DNA of 64,000 nt from Pseudomonas sp. K2I15 (GCF_002204795.1 NZ_NIXO01000014.1:1-64000), one strand, 5' to 3'; counted from the first letter of the stretch, positions 43,967-55,038 are shown. Numbers and translations are program-made. Notes: generated by a model from the sequence alone, not told the origin.

Positions 43967-46900
43967 GTCTCCCAAATTATCTGTCTTTGGCACCGTGCTT
44001 CTGTTGGGGCTGTTCATTGCCTTGCTGGTTGCCGTGGGTTTGGCCGGCTGGTGGTGGTGGACGGGGCCCCACGTCTTCAGTCGTGCGCTCGTGATGGATA
44101 CCCTGATCAAAGGATGGCTGGCCTGGGCGCTGCTGTTCACCACGGCAGCACTGACCTGGTGGGTAGTGCTCAATGGCGTGCGCAACCTTGTAAAAGGCAG
44201 CTGGCAGATTCCGTCTTTGCTTCAGGCCAAGCCAGCCGCCCATAAGAGCCATCCAGCGTTGGTCGAATCCCTTCAGCAAAAATACGGCTTCTTATGGCGC
44301 CTCAAGGTGCGTTTTTTTATCGTCTTCGGCGAGCCTGAACAGATTACCGCCATCGCCCCCAGCCTGACCCAGGACCACTGGCTGGAAGGACAAAACACCG
44401 TCCTGTTGTGGGGCGGCAGCGTGCATACCAAACTGGATGAGTCATTGCTGGCGCAGTGGCGTGCACTGAGCCGCTGGCGCGCTCTGGACGGTGTCGTCTG
44501 GGCGCTCAGCAGCGATCAAAGCGCTGACGATGCTGCGATGGCCGCCGGTGTTCGCTACTTGCGGGACCTGTCCGCTGGACTGCGCTGGCAACTCCCGCTC
44601 CATCTTTGGCAGGTCTGCGACAGCCAATGGCCGCAAGCCAAACGTCAGGTCGACGCCGTCGGCTGTCGGCTGCCGCAAAAACTCACCGCCGCCGCCCTCG
44701 AAACTCGTCTCGCAGCCCTCATCGAGCCCCTGCGCAACGCCGGCTGGGCCCAGATGAAAATCAACAACGCCCACGACTTCCTCCTGCGTCTGGCCCGCGA
44801 TCTGGGTGCCGAAGGCATTCCCCGCTGGTGTCAGGCGCTCGCACCGTTATTCGGTCAGTTCGCCCGCGGCGTGCCCCTGCGTGGCTTGTGGTTCAGTCTG
44901 CCGGTGGAGCGCATTTCCAAGGATCATTTCTGGCCCATCGACCCGGCCTGGGAAGGTGTTCTGCGGGACAAACCCTTTATCAGCCGGGTCGGTTGGAGCA
45001 CCCCGCGTATCGGCTACGCCCTGGCCATGAGCCTGACGCTGGTGTGGGCCGCCGGCCTGCTGCTGTCCTACGTCAGCAACCGCGCCCTGATCAGCCACGT
45101 GCAAACCTCGCTGACTGCGTTGCAGCACTCCAGACAAGGCGACGAACAGTTCCAGGCCTTGCACGAGCTGACCCGCGAACTCGCGCGGCTGGACTACCGC
45201 GCCGAAAACGGTACGCCCTGGCACCAACGTTTCGGCCTGAACCAGAACCAGGCCCTGCTCCACACCCTGTGGCCGCGCTATGTCGACGCCAACCACCGCC
45301 TGATGCGCGATCCGGCTGCGGCTAACCTGCAACGCCAACTCATGGCTTTGATCCAGCTTGCGCCGGACAGTCCCGAGCGCGCCAGCGAGGCCCGGGTCGC
45401 CTACGGCCAACTCAAGGCCTACCTGATGCTGGCGCATCCGGAAAAAACCGACGCCGAGTTCCTCGCTAAAACCCTGAATAACGCCGAACCGTTGCGCCCC
45501 GGCGTCTCCCCCGGCTTGTGGCAAACCCTGTCGCCCGATCTCTGGCAGTTCTACAGCAAGCAACTGCCCGCGCATCCCGAGTGGCGCATCCCGGCCGACC
45601 CGAAGCTGATCGCCCAGGCCCGGCAAGTTCTCCTCGGCCAACTCGGCCAGCGCAATGCCGAAGCCAGCCTGTACCAACAGGTGCTCGACGCCTCCATCAA
45701 TCACTCACCCGCCCTGGAGCTGCGCCAAATGGTCGGTGCCACCGACGCCCAGGCGTTGTTTTCCAGCGATGCCCGGGTGCCCGGAGTGTTCACCCGACAA
45801 GCCTGGGAGGGCCAGGTGAGCCGGGCCATTGACGACATTGCCGAAGCCCGTCGCGAACAAATCGACTGGGTCCTCAGCGACCAGCTCAGTGATATTGCCA
45901 GCGACCTGACGCCGGCCATGCTGAAAAAACGCCTCACCGAGCGCTACTTCGACGACTACGCCAGCGCCTGGTTGGACTTCCTCAACAGCCTGCGCTGGCA
46001 TCCCTCCGACAGCCTGCCCGATGTCATCGACCAATTGACCCTGATGAGCGACGCCCGCCAATCGCCGTTGATCGCACTGATGAACACCGTGGCCTATCAG
46101 GGCCAGGCCGGCACCCGTGGCCAAGGGCTGAAAGACACGTTGGTGAAATCCGCCCAGCAACTGATTGGCCAGGACAAGGTGCAGATGATCGACCCACCAC
46201 TGCAAACCGGTCCATTGGACGTGACGTTCGGCCCGCTGCTCTCCCTGATGAGCCAAGAGAAGAGCCTCAACCTGCACACCTTCCTCACCCAGGTCACCCG
46301 TGCCCGTCTGAAGCTGCAACAAATCAGCCAGGCACCTGATCCGCAGGGCATGATCCAGGCCTTGGCGCAAAGCGTGTTCCAGGGCAAGAGCATCGACCTG
46401 ACTGACACCCAATCCTACGGCAGCCTGATCGCCGCCAGCCTCGGCGCCGAGTGGTCTGGTTTCGGCGAAACGCTGTTCGTGCAACCACTGGATCACGCTT
46501 GGCAGCGCGTGCTGCAACCCTCAGCCGCGAGCCTCAATCGCCAGTGGCAGCGTGCGATTGTCACGCCTTGGCACAGCGCTTTCGCCAGCCGCTACCCGTT
46601 TGCCGCCACCGCCAGCGACGCCTCGTTACCGATGCTCGGCCAAATGATCCGCGCCGACTCGGGGCGCATCGAACAGTTTCTCCAGAGCCAACTGGGCGGC
46701 GTGTTGCGTAAGGAGGGCAACCGCTGGGTGGCCGACCGGCACAGCCAGGGCCTGCGCTTCAATCCGCAGTTTCTCGCGGCTATCAACCAACTGAGCGACC
46801 TTGCCGATGTGCTCTACACCGACGGTGGCATGGGCCTGAGTTTCGAACTCCAGGGCAAGGCTGCCCGAGACATCGTGCAAACCACCTTCATCCTCAACGG

Positions 46901-47252
46901 CGAACGGCACCACTACTTCAACCAGAAAGAAAGTTGGCAACGCTTCACCTGGCCCGGGCGCAGCGACTATCCGGGAGCAAGCCTGAGCTGGACCAGCGTG
47001 CACACCGGAGAACGTTTGTTCGGTGACTACCAGGGCACCTGGGGCCTGATTCGCCTGCTGGAAAAAGCCCGGCTTACTGTACTGGACGATGGCGATAGCC
47101 GCTACCGCATGGTGCTCAAGGCGCCGGACGGCCTGGATCTGACCTGGCACCTGCGCACAGAACTGGACGCCGGACCGCTGGCGTTATTGAAATTGCGGGG
47201 TTTTACGTTGCCGGCGCAGATTTTTCTTACGGGGGAGCGGAGTGAAGGATGA
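43950..47252 (+). CDS. TssM/IcmF/VasK-like membrane protein without P-loop
   Basis: 1100 residues. Start at ATG 43950 with GGAAGCTG before it. Topology matches TssM: two N-terminal membrane segments (about 12-36 and 53-77), a cytosolic domain, a third segment (about 354-376), and a large periplasmic part ending [20 protein letters not shown], as in the VasK C terminus. Where TssM has a Walker A loop this protein reads [15 protein letters not shown] (about 123-137), with no GK[ST], and the next strand is [12 protein letters not shown] in place of the D-x-x-G step. It is therefore probably not an ATPase. No tssJ, tssL or other core genes adjoin it. Confidence 0.83.
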   Translation: MNQVNESPKLSVFGTVLLLGLFIALLVAVGLAGWWWWTGPHVFSRALVMDTLIKGWLAWALLFTTAALTWWVVLNGVRNLVKGSWQIPSLLQAKPAAHKSHPALVESLQQKYGFLWRLKVRFFIVFGEPEQITAIAPSLTQDHWLEGQNTVLLWGGSVHTKLDESLLAQWRALSRWRALDGVVWALSSDQSADDAAMAAGVRYLRDLSAGLRWQLPLHLWQVCDSQWPQAKRQVDAVGCRLPQKLTAAALETRLAALIEPLRNAGWAQMKINNAHDFLLRLARDLGAEGIPRWCQALAPLFGQFARGVPLRGLWFSLPVERISKDHFWPIDPAWEGVLRDKPFISRVGWSTPRIGYALAMSLTLVWAAGLLLSYVSNRALISHVQTSLTALQHSRQGDEQFQALHELTRELARLDYRAENGTPWHQRFGLNQNQALLHTLWPRYVDANHRLMRDPAAANLQRQLMALIQLAPDSPERASEARVAYGQLKAYLMLAHPEKTDAEFLAKTLNNAEPLRPGVSPGLWQTLSPDLWQFYSKQLPAHPEWRIPADPKLIAQARQVLLGQLGQRNAEASLYQQVLDASINHSPALELRQMVGATDAQALFSSDARVPGVFTRQAWEGQVSRAIDDIAEARREQIDWVLSDQLSDIASDLTPAMLKKRLTERYFDDYASAWLDFLNSLRWHPSDSLPDVIDQLTLMSDARQSPLIALMNTVAYQGQAGTRGQGLKDTLVKSAQQLIGQDKVQMIDPPLQTGPLDVTFGPLLSLMSQEKSLNLHTFLTQVTRARLKLQQISQAPDPQGMIQALAQSVFQGKSIDLTDTQSYGSLIAASLGAEWSGFGETLFVQPLDHAWQRVLQPSAASLNRQWQRAIVTPWHSAFASRYPFAATASDASLPMLGQMIRADSGRIEQFLQSQLGGVLRKEGNRWVADRHSQGLRFNPQFLAAINQLSDLADVLYTDGGMGLSFELQGKAARDIVQTTFILNGERHHYFNQKESWQRFTWPGRSDYPGASLSWTSVHTGERLFGDYQGTWGLIRLLEKARLTVLDDGDSRYRMVLKAPDGLDLTWHLRTELDAGPLALLKLRGFTLPAQIFLTGERSEG

Positions 47253-48213
47253 ATCCCGGGGATGTGATCGTCCCTGGTACGTTTGGCCACAGGTCCGCCA
47301 CCAGGAACAACCGTTCAGCTTCTTCCCACTCGCCCTGGCTGTTTTCCACCAGGCGCACCAGCAATTGCGCGGGCGCCATGGGGTCCAGCTCGGTCAGCCA
47401 GTGTTGCATCCGGGCTGCGTCCCAGGCTTCATCCGCCGGGTAGTGCGCCGGCGCCAGCCACGCGTGGCGGGGTAGCGGTTGCCAGCGACCGGCTGGGCTT
47501 TGCTCGATAAAGCTCGACCAGTCGCGCTGATGCAGCCAGCGCCCATTCAGGTGTTGCGGATGGGCGCCCACCGGCGCGTGCGCCATGCCGGGCCATGGGT
47601 AAAGCAAGTACCCGCCCAGCCACAGGTGGGCATCAAAGTCCTGGATATCCAGCGCTGCCAGCACTTCGCGGCTCTCTGGCCGGGCGGAGATCGGCAATTG
47701 ATGCTGGGCCAAGTGAGCCAGCTTGCGGTCCAGCCGGTCATGGCAGCCCGGGCCCAGCCATTGCGCGGTGTCCCGGCCATCGCCGTCCTGGGGGCCGAGG
47801 TAAAGTTTGATCGCCAGTTCCAGGTGGTGCACGCCGTCGCGGTCACGCAGCAGCATGTCCAGCTCGCCCAACGTATGCCCGGCCTGGCGGATCGGCAGGT
47901 TGGCCGCCATCAGCTCCACGCCCGGCGCGTGTTGCACTGCAAACTGCCACAGCCGTTCGTAGTACAGGCCCAGTCGACGGGTGCGTGCCTGGCTCAGCCA
48001 GTGCAGCAAGGCGCTGCTGTCCTGGTCCAGTTGGCGCAGCCACTGCTCCAGCAAATGTGGGGCCTGCACCCAGTCGCTGCCGGTCAGCGGGTGGCGTTGC
48101 GGCCACGGCGTTTGCGCGAGCATCGGCGGGGCGAGCATCACCCACGCGAGGTCGCGCACCTCGGGGTGACGCAGTTGGCGGGGCAGGTGCTGTAAATCAG
48201 GGAACAGAGTCAT
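47227..48213 (-). CDS. DUF1853 family protein
   Basis: 328 residues from ATG 48213 ([14 protein letters not shown]). DUF1853 proteins are cytosolic and uncharacterised; the conserved N-terminal [33 protein letters not shown], and [25 protein letters not shown] are present. The last resembles a nuclease-type D...ExK core, so a PD-(D/E)xK fold is possible. Convergent with the TssM-like gene and overlaps its 3' end by 26 bp. The frame stays open far upstream, but that part lies antisense to nadK. Confidence 0.88.
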   Translation of the reverse strand: MTLFPDLQHLPRQLRHPEVRDLAWVMLAPPMLAQTPWPQRHPLTGSDWVQAPHLLEQWLRQLDQDSSALLHWLSQARTRRLGLYYERLWQFAVQHAPGVELMAANLPIRQAGHTLGELDMLLRDRDGVHHLELAIKLYLGPQDGDGRDTAQWLGPGCHDRLDRKLAHLAQHQLPISARPESREVLAALDIQDFDAHLWLGGYLLYPWPGMAHAPVGAHPQHLNGRWLHQRDWSSFIEQSPAGRWQPLPRHAWLAPAHYPADEAWDAARMQHWLTELDPMAPAQLLVRLVENSQGEWEEAERLFLVADLWPNVPGTITSPGFILHSAPP

Positions 48214-48357
48214 GGTCCGAGCATAGCCCTTTACGGCCGGGAAGGTGGCTGAGAACCGTTGTCGTCTGGGGTTTGCGGCGACAAAGGATTTTGTGTAACG
48301 CCGGCTTTCGCCCATAATCGTTCTTTTTTGCCAGAACCCGAACCCCGCAGGAGCCCC

Positions 48358-49248
48358 ATGGAGCAATTTCGCAATATCGGCATTATCGGTCGCCTGGGCA
48401 GTACCCAGGTGCTGGACACCGTCCGCCGGCTGAAAAAGTTTCTGCTCGAGCGCCACCTGCATGTGATCCTCGAAGACACCATCGCTGAAATCCTCCCGGG
48501 CCATGGCCTGCAAACTTCGTCGCGCAAGATGCTCGGTGAAGTCTGCGACATGGTGATTGTGGTGGGCGGCGACGGCAGCCTGCTGGGCGCCGCCCGGGCG
48601 CTGGCGCGGCATAACGTGCCGGTGCTGGGGATCAACCGCGGGAGCCTGGGGTTCCTCACCGATATTCGCCCCGACGAGCTGGAAGTCGAAGTGGCCAAGG
48701 TGCTGGACGGCCATTACCTGGTGGAAAACCGCTTCCTGCTGCAAGCCGAAGTGCGCCGCCACGGCGAAGCCATCGGCCAGGGCGACGCCCTCAACGACGT
48801 GGTGCTGCACCCCGGCAAGTCGACGCGCATGATCGAGTTCGAGCTGTACATCGACGGCCAGTTCGTGTGCAGCCAGAAGGCCGACGGCCTGATCGTCGCG
48901 ACGCCGACCGGTTCCACGGCGTATGCGCTGTCTGCCGGTGGCCCGATCATGCATCCCAAGCTGGATGCCATTGTGATCGTGCCGATGTACCCCCATATGT
49001 TGTCCAGCAGGCCCATCGTGGTCGACGGCAACAGTGAGCTGAAAATCGTGGTTTCCAAAGACATGCAGATTTACCCGCAAGTCTCCTGCGACGGGCAGAA
49101 CCATTTCACCTGCGCCCCCGGTGACACCATCACGGTGAGCAAAAAGGCGCAGAAGCTGCGGTTGATCCACCCGCTGGACCACAATTACTACGAAGTGTGC
49201 CGTACCAAGCTGGGCTGGGGCAGCCGCTTGGGGGGTGGAGGCGACTGA
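48358..49248 (+). CDS. nadK: NAD kinase
   Basis: Phosphorylates NAD to NADP. 296 residues. Start ATG 48358 has CAGGAG upstream. Signatures: [13 protein letters not shown] (GGDG, about 62-74), [12 protein letters not shown] (about 90-101), NDVVLH, and [15 protein letters not shown] (about 180-194). It begins a co-directional run with the phosphatase (one-base overlap) and rhomboid genes. Confidence 0.97.
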   Translation: MEQFRNIGIIGRLGSTQVLDTVRRLKKFLLERHLHVILEDTIAEILPGHGLQTSSRKMLGEVCDMVIVVGGDGSLLGAARALARHNVPVLGINRGSLGFLTDIRPDELEVEVAKVLDGHYLVENRFLLQAEVRRHGEAIGQGDALNDVVLHPGKSTRMIEFELYIDGQFVCSQKADGLIVATPTGSTAYALSAGGPIMHPKLDAIVIVPMYPHMLSSRPIVVDGNSELKIVVSKDMQIYPQVSCDGQNHFTCAPGDTITVSKKAQKLRLIHPLDHNYYEVCRTKLGWGSRLGGGGD

Positions 49249-50219
49249 TGCTCGATCCCGCGCGTAGCTACGACCTGATTGGTGACGTGCACGGTTGCGC
49301 TCATACCCTTGAGCACTTGCTCGACCAGTTGGGTTACCACAAGCAGGGCGGCACCTGGCGCCACCCGTCGCGAATGGCCGTGTTCCTCGGCGATATCATC
49401 GACCGTGGCCCGCGCATTCGTGAGGCGCTGCATATCGTCCACGACATGACCGAGGCCGGCCAGGCGCTGTGCATCATGGGCAACCATGAGTTCAACGCGC
49501 TGGGCTGGAGCACGCCGGCGACGCCGGGCAGCGGCAAGCAGTTTGTGCGCGAGCACACCCCACGCCATGCGCGGTTGATCCAAGAGACGCTGACCCAGTT
49601 CGAACAGCACCCGGCGGATTGGCACGACTTCCTCGGCTGGTTCTACGACATGCCGCTGTTTGTTGATGCCGGGCGGTTCCGTGTGGTGCACGCCTGCTGG
49701 GACAACGGCTTTATCGAGCCCCTGCGCGCGCATTTCCCGGACGGCTGCATCGACCAGCACTTCCTGCAAGCCGCCGCCGTGCCCGGCAGTTTCGCCAGCA
49801 ACGCCTTTGACCGCCTGCTGCGCGGCACTGATATGCGCCTGCCGGACGGCCTGACCCTGACCGGCGGCGACGGCCTGACGCGCTCGTTCTTCCGTACCAA
49901 ATTCTGGGAAGACGACCCGAAGACCTACGGCGATATCGTGTTCCAGCCCGATGCGCTGCCGGAACCGGTCGCCGCCACGCCGCTGTCGTCCACCGAGAAA
50001 AACTCCTTGCTGCGCTACGGCGTCGACGAGCCCTTGCTGTTCGTCGGCCACTACTGGCGCAGCGGCAAACCGGCGCCGATCCGCCCGAACCTGGCCTGCC
50101 TGGACTACAGCGCGGTGCTGTACGGCAAGCTGGTGGCTTACCGGCTGGATCAGGAAACCCGCCTGGACCCGCGTAAATTTGTTTGGGTCGATGTCGAGCG
50201 CCCTGAGGTTATTTCATGA
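49248..50219 (+). CDS. Calcineurin-type metallophosphatase
   Basis: 323 residues. Metal-binding motifs in order: [11 protein letters not shown] (about 12-22), [10 protein letters not shown] (about 44-53), MGNHEFNA (about 77-84), VHACWD, and VGHYW near 265. The layout is that of serine/threonine or diadenosine-tetraphosphatase-like enzymes (ApaH/PrpE type). ATG overlaps the nadK stop by one base (TGATG). Substrate not predictable. Confidence 0.9.
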   Translation: MLDPARSYDLIGDVHGCAHTLEHLLDQLGYHKQGGTWRHPSRMAVFLGDIIDRGPRIREALHIVHDMTEAGQALCIMGNHEFNALGWSTPATPGSGKQFVREHTPRHARLIQETLTQFEQHPADWHDFLGWFYDMPLFVDAGRFRVVHACWDNGFIEPLRAHFPDGCIDQHFLQAAAVPGSFASNAFDRLLRGTDMRLPDGLTLTGGDGLTRSFFRTKFWEDDPKTYGDIVFQPDALPEPVAATPLSSTEKNSLLRYGVDEPLLFVGHYWRSGKPAPIRPNLACLDYSAVLYGKLVAYRLDQETRLDPRKFVWVDVERPEVIS

Positions 50220-51091
50220 GTACCGTGGCTGTTTTACGTTTGCCGCTGGCGGTGGATTTGAGTGGTTTCGTCAAGCTGCTGCAACGCATGCAAGTGCCCC
50301 ATCGCGTCAGCGAAGAAGCCGGGGAGCAGGTGCTGTGGGTGCCTGATTCCATCAGCGAAGACGTGAAGGTCTTGTACCAGCGGTTTCCTGCCGGCGACCC
50401 GGACCAGCAACTGGACATTCCCGCACAGGCGACGCCGACCAAGCGCCCCGGCTTTGTCCAGCAGTTGCGCCACAGCCCGGTGACCGGGCTGGTGCTGCTG
50501 CTGAGCATCATCGTCGGCGCCGTCACGCTGCTGGGGGATAACCTGCAAGCCATGAGCTGGCTGACATTCCTGCCGTTCAGCGTGTCGGGTGAGTACCTGA
50601 ACTTCACGCCGTTGGCCGACAGCCTCGCGTCGGGGCAGTGGTGGCGGTTGGTCACGCCGATGCTGATCCACTTCGGCATCCTGCACCTGGCCATGAACGG
50701 CATGTGGTACTGGGAGCTGGGGCGGCGGATCGAGCTGCGCCAGGGCAGTATCAACCTGCTGGGCCTGACGCTGTTGTTCAGCCTGGTGTCGAACTACGCT
50801 CAATATTCTTATGGCGGCCCAGGCCTGTTTGGCGGCTTGTCCGGCGTGCTGTACGGCTTGCTCGGGCATTGCTGGATCTATCAATTATTGTCGCCGAACC
50901 CGGCGTATCGCCTGCCTCGCGGGGTGTTGGTGATGATGCTGGTGTGGCTGGTGCTGTGCCTGTCGGGCCTGGTCTCGATGATCGGCTTCGGCGAAATCGC
51001 CAACGCGGCCCACGTGGGCGGCCTGGTGATCGGCTGCCTGACCGGTTTGTTGGGTGGCTTATATAGCCGCCGCAAAATGTCTCCTATTTAG
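50216..51091 (+). CDS. Rhomboid-family intramembrane protease
   Basis: 291 residues. A cytosolic N-terminal domain of about 90 residues (GlpG-like) is followed by six membrane segments. Catalytic features: HLAMNGMWYW with the conserved Asn after the His, the serine in GGLSGVLYG, and the histidine in NAAHVGGLVIG. The start ATG overlaps the phosphatase stop (ATGA). Substrates unknown. Confidence 0.93.
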   Translation: MSTVAVLRLPLAVDLSGFVKLLQRMQVPHRVSEEAGEQVLWVPDSISEDVKVLYQRFPAGDPDQQLDIPAQATPTKRPGFVQQLRHSPVTGLVLLLSIIVGAVTLLGDNLQAMSWLTFLPFSVSGEYLNFTPLADSLASGQWWRLVTPMLIHFGILHLAMNGMWYWELGRRIELRQGSINLLGLTLLFSLVSNYAQYSYGGPGLFGGLSGVLYGLLGHCWIYQLLSPNPAYRLPRGVLVMMLVWLVLCLSGLVSMIGFGEIANAAHVGGLVIGCLTGLLGGLYSRRKMSPI

Positions 51092-51106
51092 TTAAGGAAG
51101 AGTCTT

Positions 51107-51367
51107 ATGTCCTCTTTTGTTGAAATGATCGAAAACATCACCCCGGACATCTACGAGAGCCTCAAGCTCGCGGTGGAAATCGGCAAATGGTCCGATGGCC
51201 GCAAGCTCACCGCCGAGCAGCGTGAACTGTCGTTGCAGGCGGTGATCGCCTGGGAACTGCAGAACCTGCCGGAAGACCAGCGCACCGGCTACATGGGCCC
51301 GCAGGAGTGCGCCTCTAAGTCGGCACCGGTGCCGAACATCCTGTTCAAGTCGGATGCCATCCATTGA
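51107..51367 (+). CDS. DUF1315 family protein (YeaC-like)
   Basis: 86 residues, cytosolic. The core FVEMIENITPDIYESLKLAVEIGKW and LQAVIAWE are typical of the YeaC/DUF1315 family, whose function is unknown. Preceded by AAGGAAGAG. Its stop overlaps the TTG start of the next gene (TTGA). Confidence 0.88.
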   Translation: MSSFVEMIENITPDIYESLKLAVEIGKWSDGRKLTAEQRELSLQAVIAWELQNLPEDQRTGYMGPQECASKSAPVPNILFKSDAIH

Positions 51368-52194
51368 TTGAGATTGGCCGTGGTGCAGTCAGCAAGATGT
51401 CGGCGCAGTTGGGTGAGCCGACCGTTCAATACGCGTTTCGCTTAGGTGACACTGAGGTGCCGGTCAACCCGTTGATTGGCACCACCGTGCGCCTTGAATA
51501 CCTCGGTGCCATCCATTGCACCCATTGCGGTCGCAAGACCAAGACCAGTTTCAGCCAGGGTTACTGCTACCCGTGCATGACCAAACTGGCCCAGTGCGAC
51601 CTGTGCATCATGAGCCCCGAGCGTTGCCATTACGACGCTGGCACCTGTCGCGATCCGGCCTGGGGTGAAACATTCTGCATGACCGACCACGTGGTGTACC
51701 TGGCGAATTCGTCGGGGATCAAGGTCGGCATTACCCGCGCCAGCCAGTTGCCAACCCGCTGGCTGGACCAGGGCGCCAGCCAGGCGCTGCCGATCATGCG
51801 CGTTGCCACGCGCCAGCAGTCGGGCTTCGTCGAAGACCTGTTCCGCAGCCAAGTGGCCGACAAGACCAACTGGCGCGCGCTGCTCAAGGGCGACGCCCAG
51901 GCGGTGAACCTTGCGCAGGTACGCGACGAACTGTTCGCCAGCTGTGCCGACGGTTTGTTCGGTTTGCAGGAACGCTTTGGCCTACAGGCCATCCAACCGG
52001 TGACCGACATCGAACCGATCGAAATCCGTTACCCGATCGAGCAGTATCCGACCAAGATCGTCAGCTTCAACCTGGACAAGAACCCGATTGCCGAAGGCAC
52101 GCTGATGGGGATCAAGGGCCAATACCTGATCTTCGACACCGGCGTGATCAACATTCGTAAATACACGGCCTACCAGCTCGCCGTGCATCAGTAG
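51364..52194 (+). CDS. DUF2797 zinc-ribbon protein
   Basis: 276 residues. It starts with TTG at 51364 overlapping the previous stop; no ATG is available upstream. A cysteine-rich zone (about 52-105: CTHC, CYPC, CDLC, CHYD...C, CRDP) should bind zinc. The middle, YLANSSGIKVGITRASQLPTR, is like a GIY-YIG fragment; the final third is beta-rich. Often found next to yeaC and pepN in pseudomonads. Function unknown. Confidence 0.86.
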   Translation: MIEIGRGAVSKMSAQLGEPTVQYAFRLGDTEVPVNPLIGTTVRLEYLGAIHCTHCGRKTKTSFSQGYCYPCMTKLAQCDLCIMSPERCHYDAGTCRDPAWGETFCMTDHVVYLANSSGIKVGITRASQLPTRWLDQGASQALPIMRVATRQQSGFVEDLFRSQVADKTNWRALLKGDAQAVNLAQVRDELFASCADGLFGLQERFGLQAIQPVTDIEPIEIRYPIEQYPTKIVSFNLDKNPIAEGTLMGIKGQYLIFDTGVINIRKYTAYQLAVHQ

Positions 52195-52207
52195 AAGGAC
52201 GACAGAC

Positions 52208-54865
52208 ATGCGCACCGAACAGCCGAAGATGATTTACCTGAAGGACTATCAGGCGCCGGACTACCTGATCGACGAGACGCACCTGACCTTCGAGTTGTTC
52301 GAGGACCACAGCCTGGTCCACGCGCAGCTGGTGATGCGCCGCAACCCCGAGCGCGGCGCCGGCTTGCCGCCGCTGGTGCTGGACGGTCAGCAGCTTGAGC
52401 TGTTGAGCGTGAACCTGGCCGACCAGGAACTGACGGACGCCGACTACCAGTTGAGCGACAGCCACCTGACCGTGCACCCCACCAGCGCGACCTTCACCCT
52501 CGACACCACGGTGAAGATCCACCCGGAAACCAACACCGCCCTGGAAGGCCTGTACAAATCCAGCGGCATGTTCTGCACCCAGTGCGAAGCCGAAGGTTTC
52601 CGCAAAATTACCTATTACCTCGACCGCCCGGACGTGATGAGCGTGTTCACCACCACGGTGATCGCTGAGCAGCACAGCTACCCGGTGCTGTTGTCCAACG
52701 GCAACCCGATTGCTTCCGGCCCTGGCGAAGACGGCCGGCACTGGGCAACCTGGGAAGACCCGTTCAAGAAACCGGCTTACCTGTTCGCACTGGTGGCCGG
52801 TGATTTGTGGTGCGTCGAAGACACGTTCACCACCATGACCGAGCGCACCGTGGCGCTGCGTATCTATGTCGAGCCGGAAAACATCGACAAGTGCCAGCAC
52901 GCCATGAACAGCCTGAAGAAGTCGATGCGCTGGGATGAAGAAGCCTATGGCCGTGAGTACGACCTCGACATCTTTATGATCGTTGCGGTCAATGACTTCA
53001 ATATGGGCGCGATGGAGAACAAGGGCCTCAACATCTTCAACTCCAGCGCTGTGCTGGCCCGCGCCGAAACCGCCACCGACGCCGCGCACCAGCGTGTAGA
53101 GGCGATCGTCGCCCACGAATACTTCCACAACTGGTCGGGCAACCGCGTGACCTGCCGCGACTGGTTCCAGCTGTCGCTGAAGGAAGGCTTCACGGTGTTC
53201 CGTGATTCGCAATTCTCTGCCGACATGAACTCGGCCACCGTCAAGCGTATCCAGGACGTGGCCTACCTGCGTACCCACCAGTTCGCCGAAGATGCAGGGC
53301 CCATGGCCCACGCCGTACGCCCGGACGGCTTTATCGAAATCTCCAACTTCTACACCCTGACCGTTTACGAAAAGGGCTCGGAAGTCGTCCGCATGATCCA
53401 AACCTTGCTCGGCGCCGAAGGCTTCCGTAAAGGCAGCGACCTGTACTTCGAACGCCACGATGGCCAGGCCGTGACCTGCGATGACTTTATCAAGGCCATG
53501 GAAGACGCCAACGGCGCCGACCTGAGCCAGTTCAAGCGCTGGTACAGCCAAGCCGGTACACCACGCCTGGCGGTCAGCGAGTCCTACGACGCAGCGACAA
53601 AAACCTACAGCCTGACCTTCCGTCAAAGCTGCCCGCAAACCCCGGACAAAGTGCAAAAACTGCCGTTCGTGATTCCGGTTGAGCTGGGCCTGCTCGACGG
53701 CAAAGGCGCGGGTATCGCCTTGCGCCTGGCCGGTGAAGCCGCTGCTGGCACCACGTCCCGGGTGATCTCGGTGACCGAAGCCGAACAGACCTTCACCTTT
53801 GTCGACATCGCCGAACACCCGCTGCCTTCGCTGCTGCGCGGCTTCTCGGCGCCGGTGAAGCTGAGCTTCCCGTACAACCGCGACCAACTGATGTTCCTGA
53901 TGCAGCATGACAGCGATGGCTTCAATCGCTGGGACGCCGGCCAGCAATTGGCGGTGCAGGTGTTGCAGGAACTGATCGCTCAGCATCAGCAGGGCAAGGC
54001 GCTGGCATTGGATCAACGCTTGATCACTGCGCTGCGCACCGTGCTCAGCGACCAGAGCCTGGACCAGGCGATGGTCGCCGAGATGCTCTCGCTGCCGAGC
54101 GAAGCCTACCTGACGGAAATCAGTGAAGTGGCGGATGTCGACGCGATCCACGCCGCCCGTGAATTTGCCCGCAAGCAACTGGCCGATCACCTGTTCGAAG
54201 GCCTGTGGTTGCGCTACCAGGCCAATCGCGACCTGTCGAAGAAAACCCCATACGTGGCCGAGGCTGAACACTTTGCCCGTCGTGCCTTGCAGAACATTGC
54301 GCTGTCTTACCTGATGCTCAGCGACAAGCCCGAAGTGCTGGCGGCCACGCTTGAACAGTTCGATGCGTGCGACAACATGACCGAGCGCCTGACGGCCTTG
54401 GCGGTGTTGGTCAACTCGCCGTTCGAAGAAGAGAAGGCCAACGCCCTGGCAGTGTTTGCCGAGAACTTCAAGGACAACCCGCTGGTCATGGACCAGTGGT
54501 TCAGCGTGCAGGCCGGCAGTGGTTTGCCGGGCGCGTTGGAGCGGGTCAAGACGTTGATGCAGCACCCGGCGTTCAACATCAAGAACCCGAACAAGGTGCG
54601 GGCATTGGTCGGCGCGTTTGCCGGGCAGAACCTGATCAACTTCCACGCGGCAGATGGTTCGGGTTACCGGTTCCTTGCGGACCTGGTGATCCAGCTGAAT
54701 GGCTTCAACCCGCAGATCGCTTCGCGGCAGTTGGCGCCGTTGACCCGCTGGCGCAAGTACGACAGCGCGCGCCAGGCACTGATGAAAGCTGAGCTGGAGC
54801 GGATTCGCGCTTCGGGCGAGCTGTCCAGTGATGTGTTTGAGGTGGTGAGCAAAAGTCTTGCGTAA
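52208..54865 (+). CDS. pepN: Aminopeptidase N
   Basis: M1 zinc aminopeptidase of the cytosol that removes N-terminal residues in late protein breakdown. 885 residues. The exopeptidase motif GAMEN is at 267-271, the zinc site HEYFH at 303-307 with the third ligand E326, and the catalytic Tyr region near 388 (FYTLTVYEKGSEV). A strong terminator follows. Confidence 0.98.
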   Translation: MRTEQPKMIYLKDYQAPDYLIDETHLTFELFEDHSLVHAQLVMRRNPERGAGLPPLVLDGQQLELLSVNLADQELTDADYQLSDSHLTVHPTSATFTLDTTVKIHPETNTALEGLYKSSGMFCTQCEAEGFRKITYYLDRPDVMSVFTTTVIAEQHSYPVLLSNGNPIASGPGEDGRHWATWEDPFKKPAYLFALVAGDLWCVEDTFTTMTERTVALRIYVEPENIDKCQHAMNSLKKSMRWDEEAYGREYDLDIFMIVAVNDFNMGAMENKGLNIFNSSAVLARAETATDAAHQRVEAIVAHEYFHNWSGNRVTCRDWFQLSLKEGFTVFRDSQFSADMNSATVKRIQDVAYLRTHQFAEDAGPMAHAVRPDGFIEISNFYTLTVYEKGSEVVRMIQTLLGAEGFRKGSDLYFERHDGQAVTCDDFIKAMEDANGADLSQFKRWYSQAGTPRLAVSESYDAATKTYSLTFRQSCPQTPDKVQKLPFVIPVELGLLDGKGAGIALRLAGEAAAGTTSRVISVTEAEQTFTFVDIAEHPLPSLLRGFSAPVKLSFPYNRDQLMFLMQHDSDGFNRWDAGQQLAVQVLQELIAQHQQGKALALDQRLITALRTVLSDQSLDQAMVAEMLSLPSEAYLTEISEVADVDAIHAAREFARKQLADHLFEGLWLRYQANRDLSKKTPYVAEAEHFARRALQNIALSYLMLSDKPEVLAATLEQFDACDNMTERLTALAVLVNSPFEEEKANALAVFAENFKDNPLVMDQWFSVQAGSGLPGALERVKTLMQHPAFNIKNPNKVRALVGAFAGQNLINFHAADGSGYRFLADLVIQLNGFNPQIASRQLAPLTRWRKYDSARQALMKAELERIRASGELSSDVFEVVSKSLA

Positions 54866-54885
54866 CTGAGACTGCTCACAAAAAA

Positions 54886-54920
54886 ACGGCCCGCTTTTTA
54901 TCAAGCGGGCCGTTTTTTTT
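54886..54920 (+). terminator. Rho-independent terminator of pepN
   Basis: ACGGCCCGCTT/AAGCGGGCCGT, 11-bp perfect stem with a six-base loop, followed by eight T. An A-run on the other side would also let it work on the minus strand. Confidence 0.9.
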
Positions 54921-55022
54921 GGCTTTAGATCACCGGCGGCCAGGCTGTATTCGGTCTGGATCGCTACCAGCCGCGCACTTCGTCAAGCGGCTTTTGGCTT
55001 CTGAAGAGAAGCGCGCCGGCTC

Positions 55023-55038
55023 CTGACAGTTTCTGACA
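55023..55038 (+). promoter_or_regulatory. CTGACA direct repeat before the WYL regulator
   Basis: CTGACA-GTTT-CTGACA, two hexamers starting 10 bp apart, 49 bp before the regulator start. The same arrangement is found before the next gene (55790-55805). It is a likely binding site of the regulator itself. Confidence 0.5.

Noticed and set aside
43950..47252. Part of a complete T6SS core cluster
   Set aside because: No tssB, tssC, hcp, tssE, clpV, tssJ, tssK, tssL or vgrG gene is in the window; the downstream gene is DUF1853 on the other strand.
48214..49182. N-terminal extension of the DUF1853 frame by more than 300 codons
   Set aside because: The extension is antisense to nadK and has shadow-frame composition; DUF1853 begins at ATG 48213.
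52148..54904. 918-codon minus-strand frame opposite pepN
   Set aside because: Shadow of pepN, whose zinc motifs fix the coding strand.
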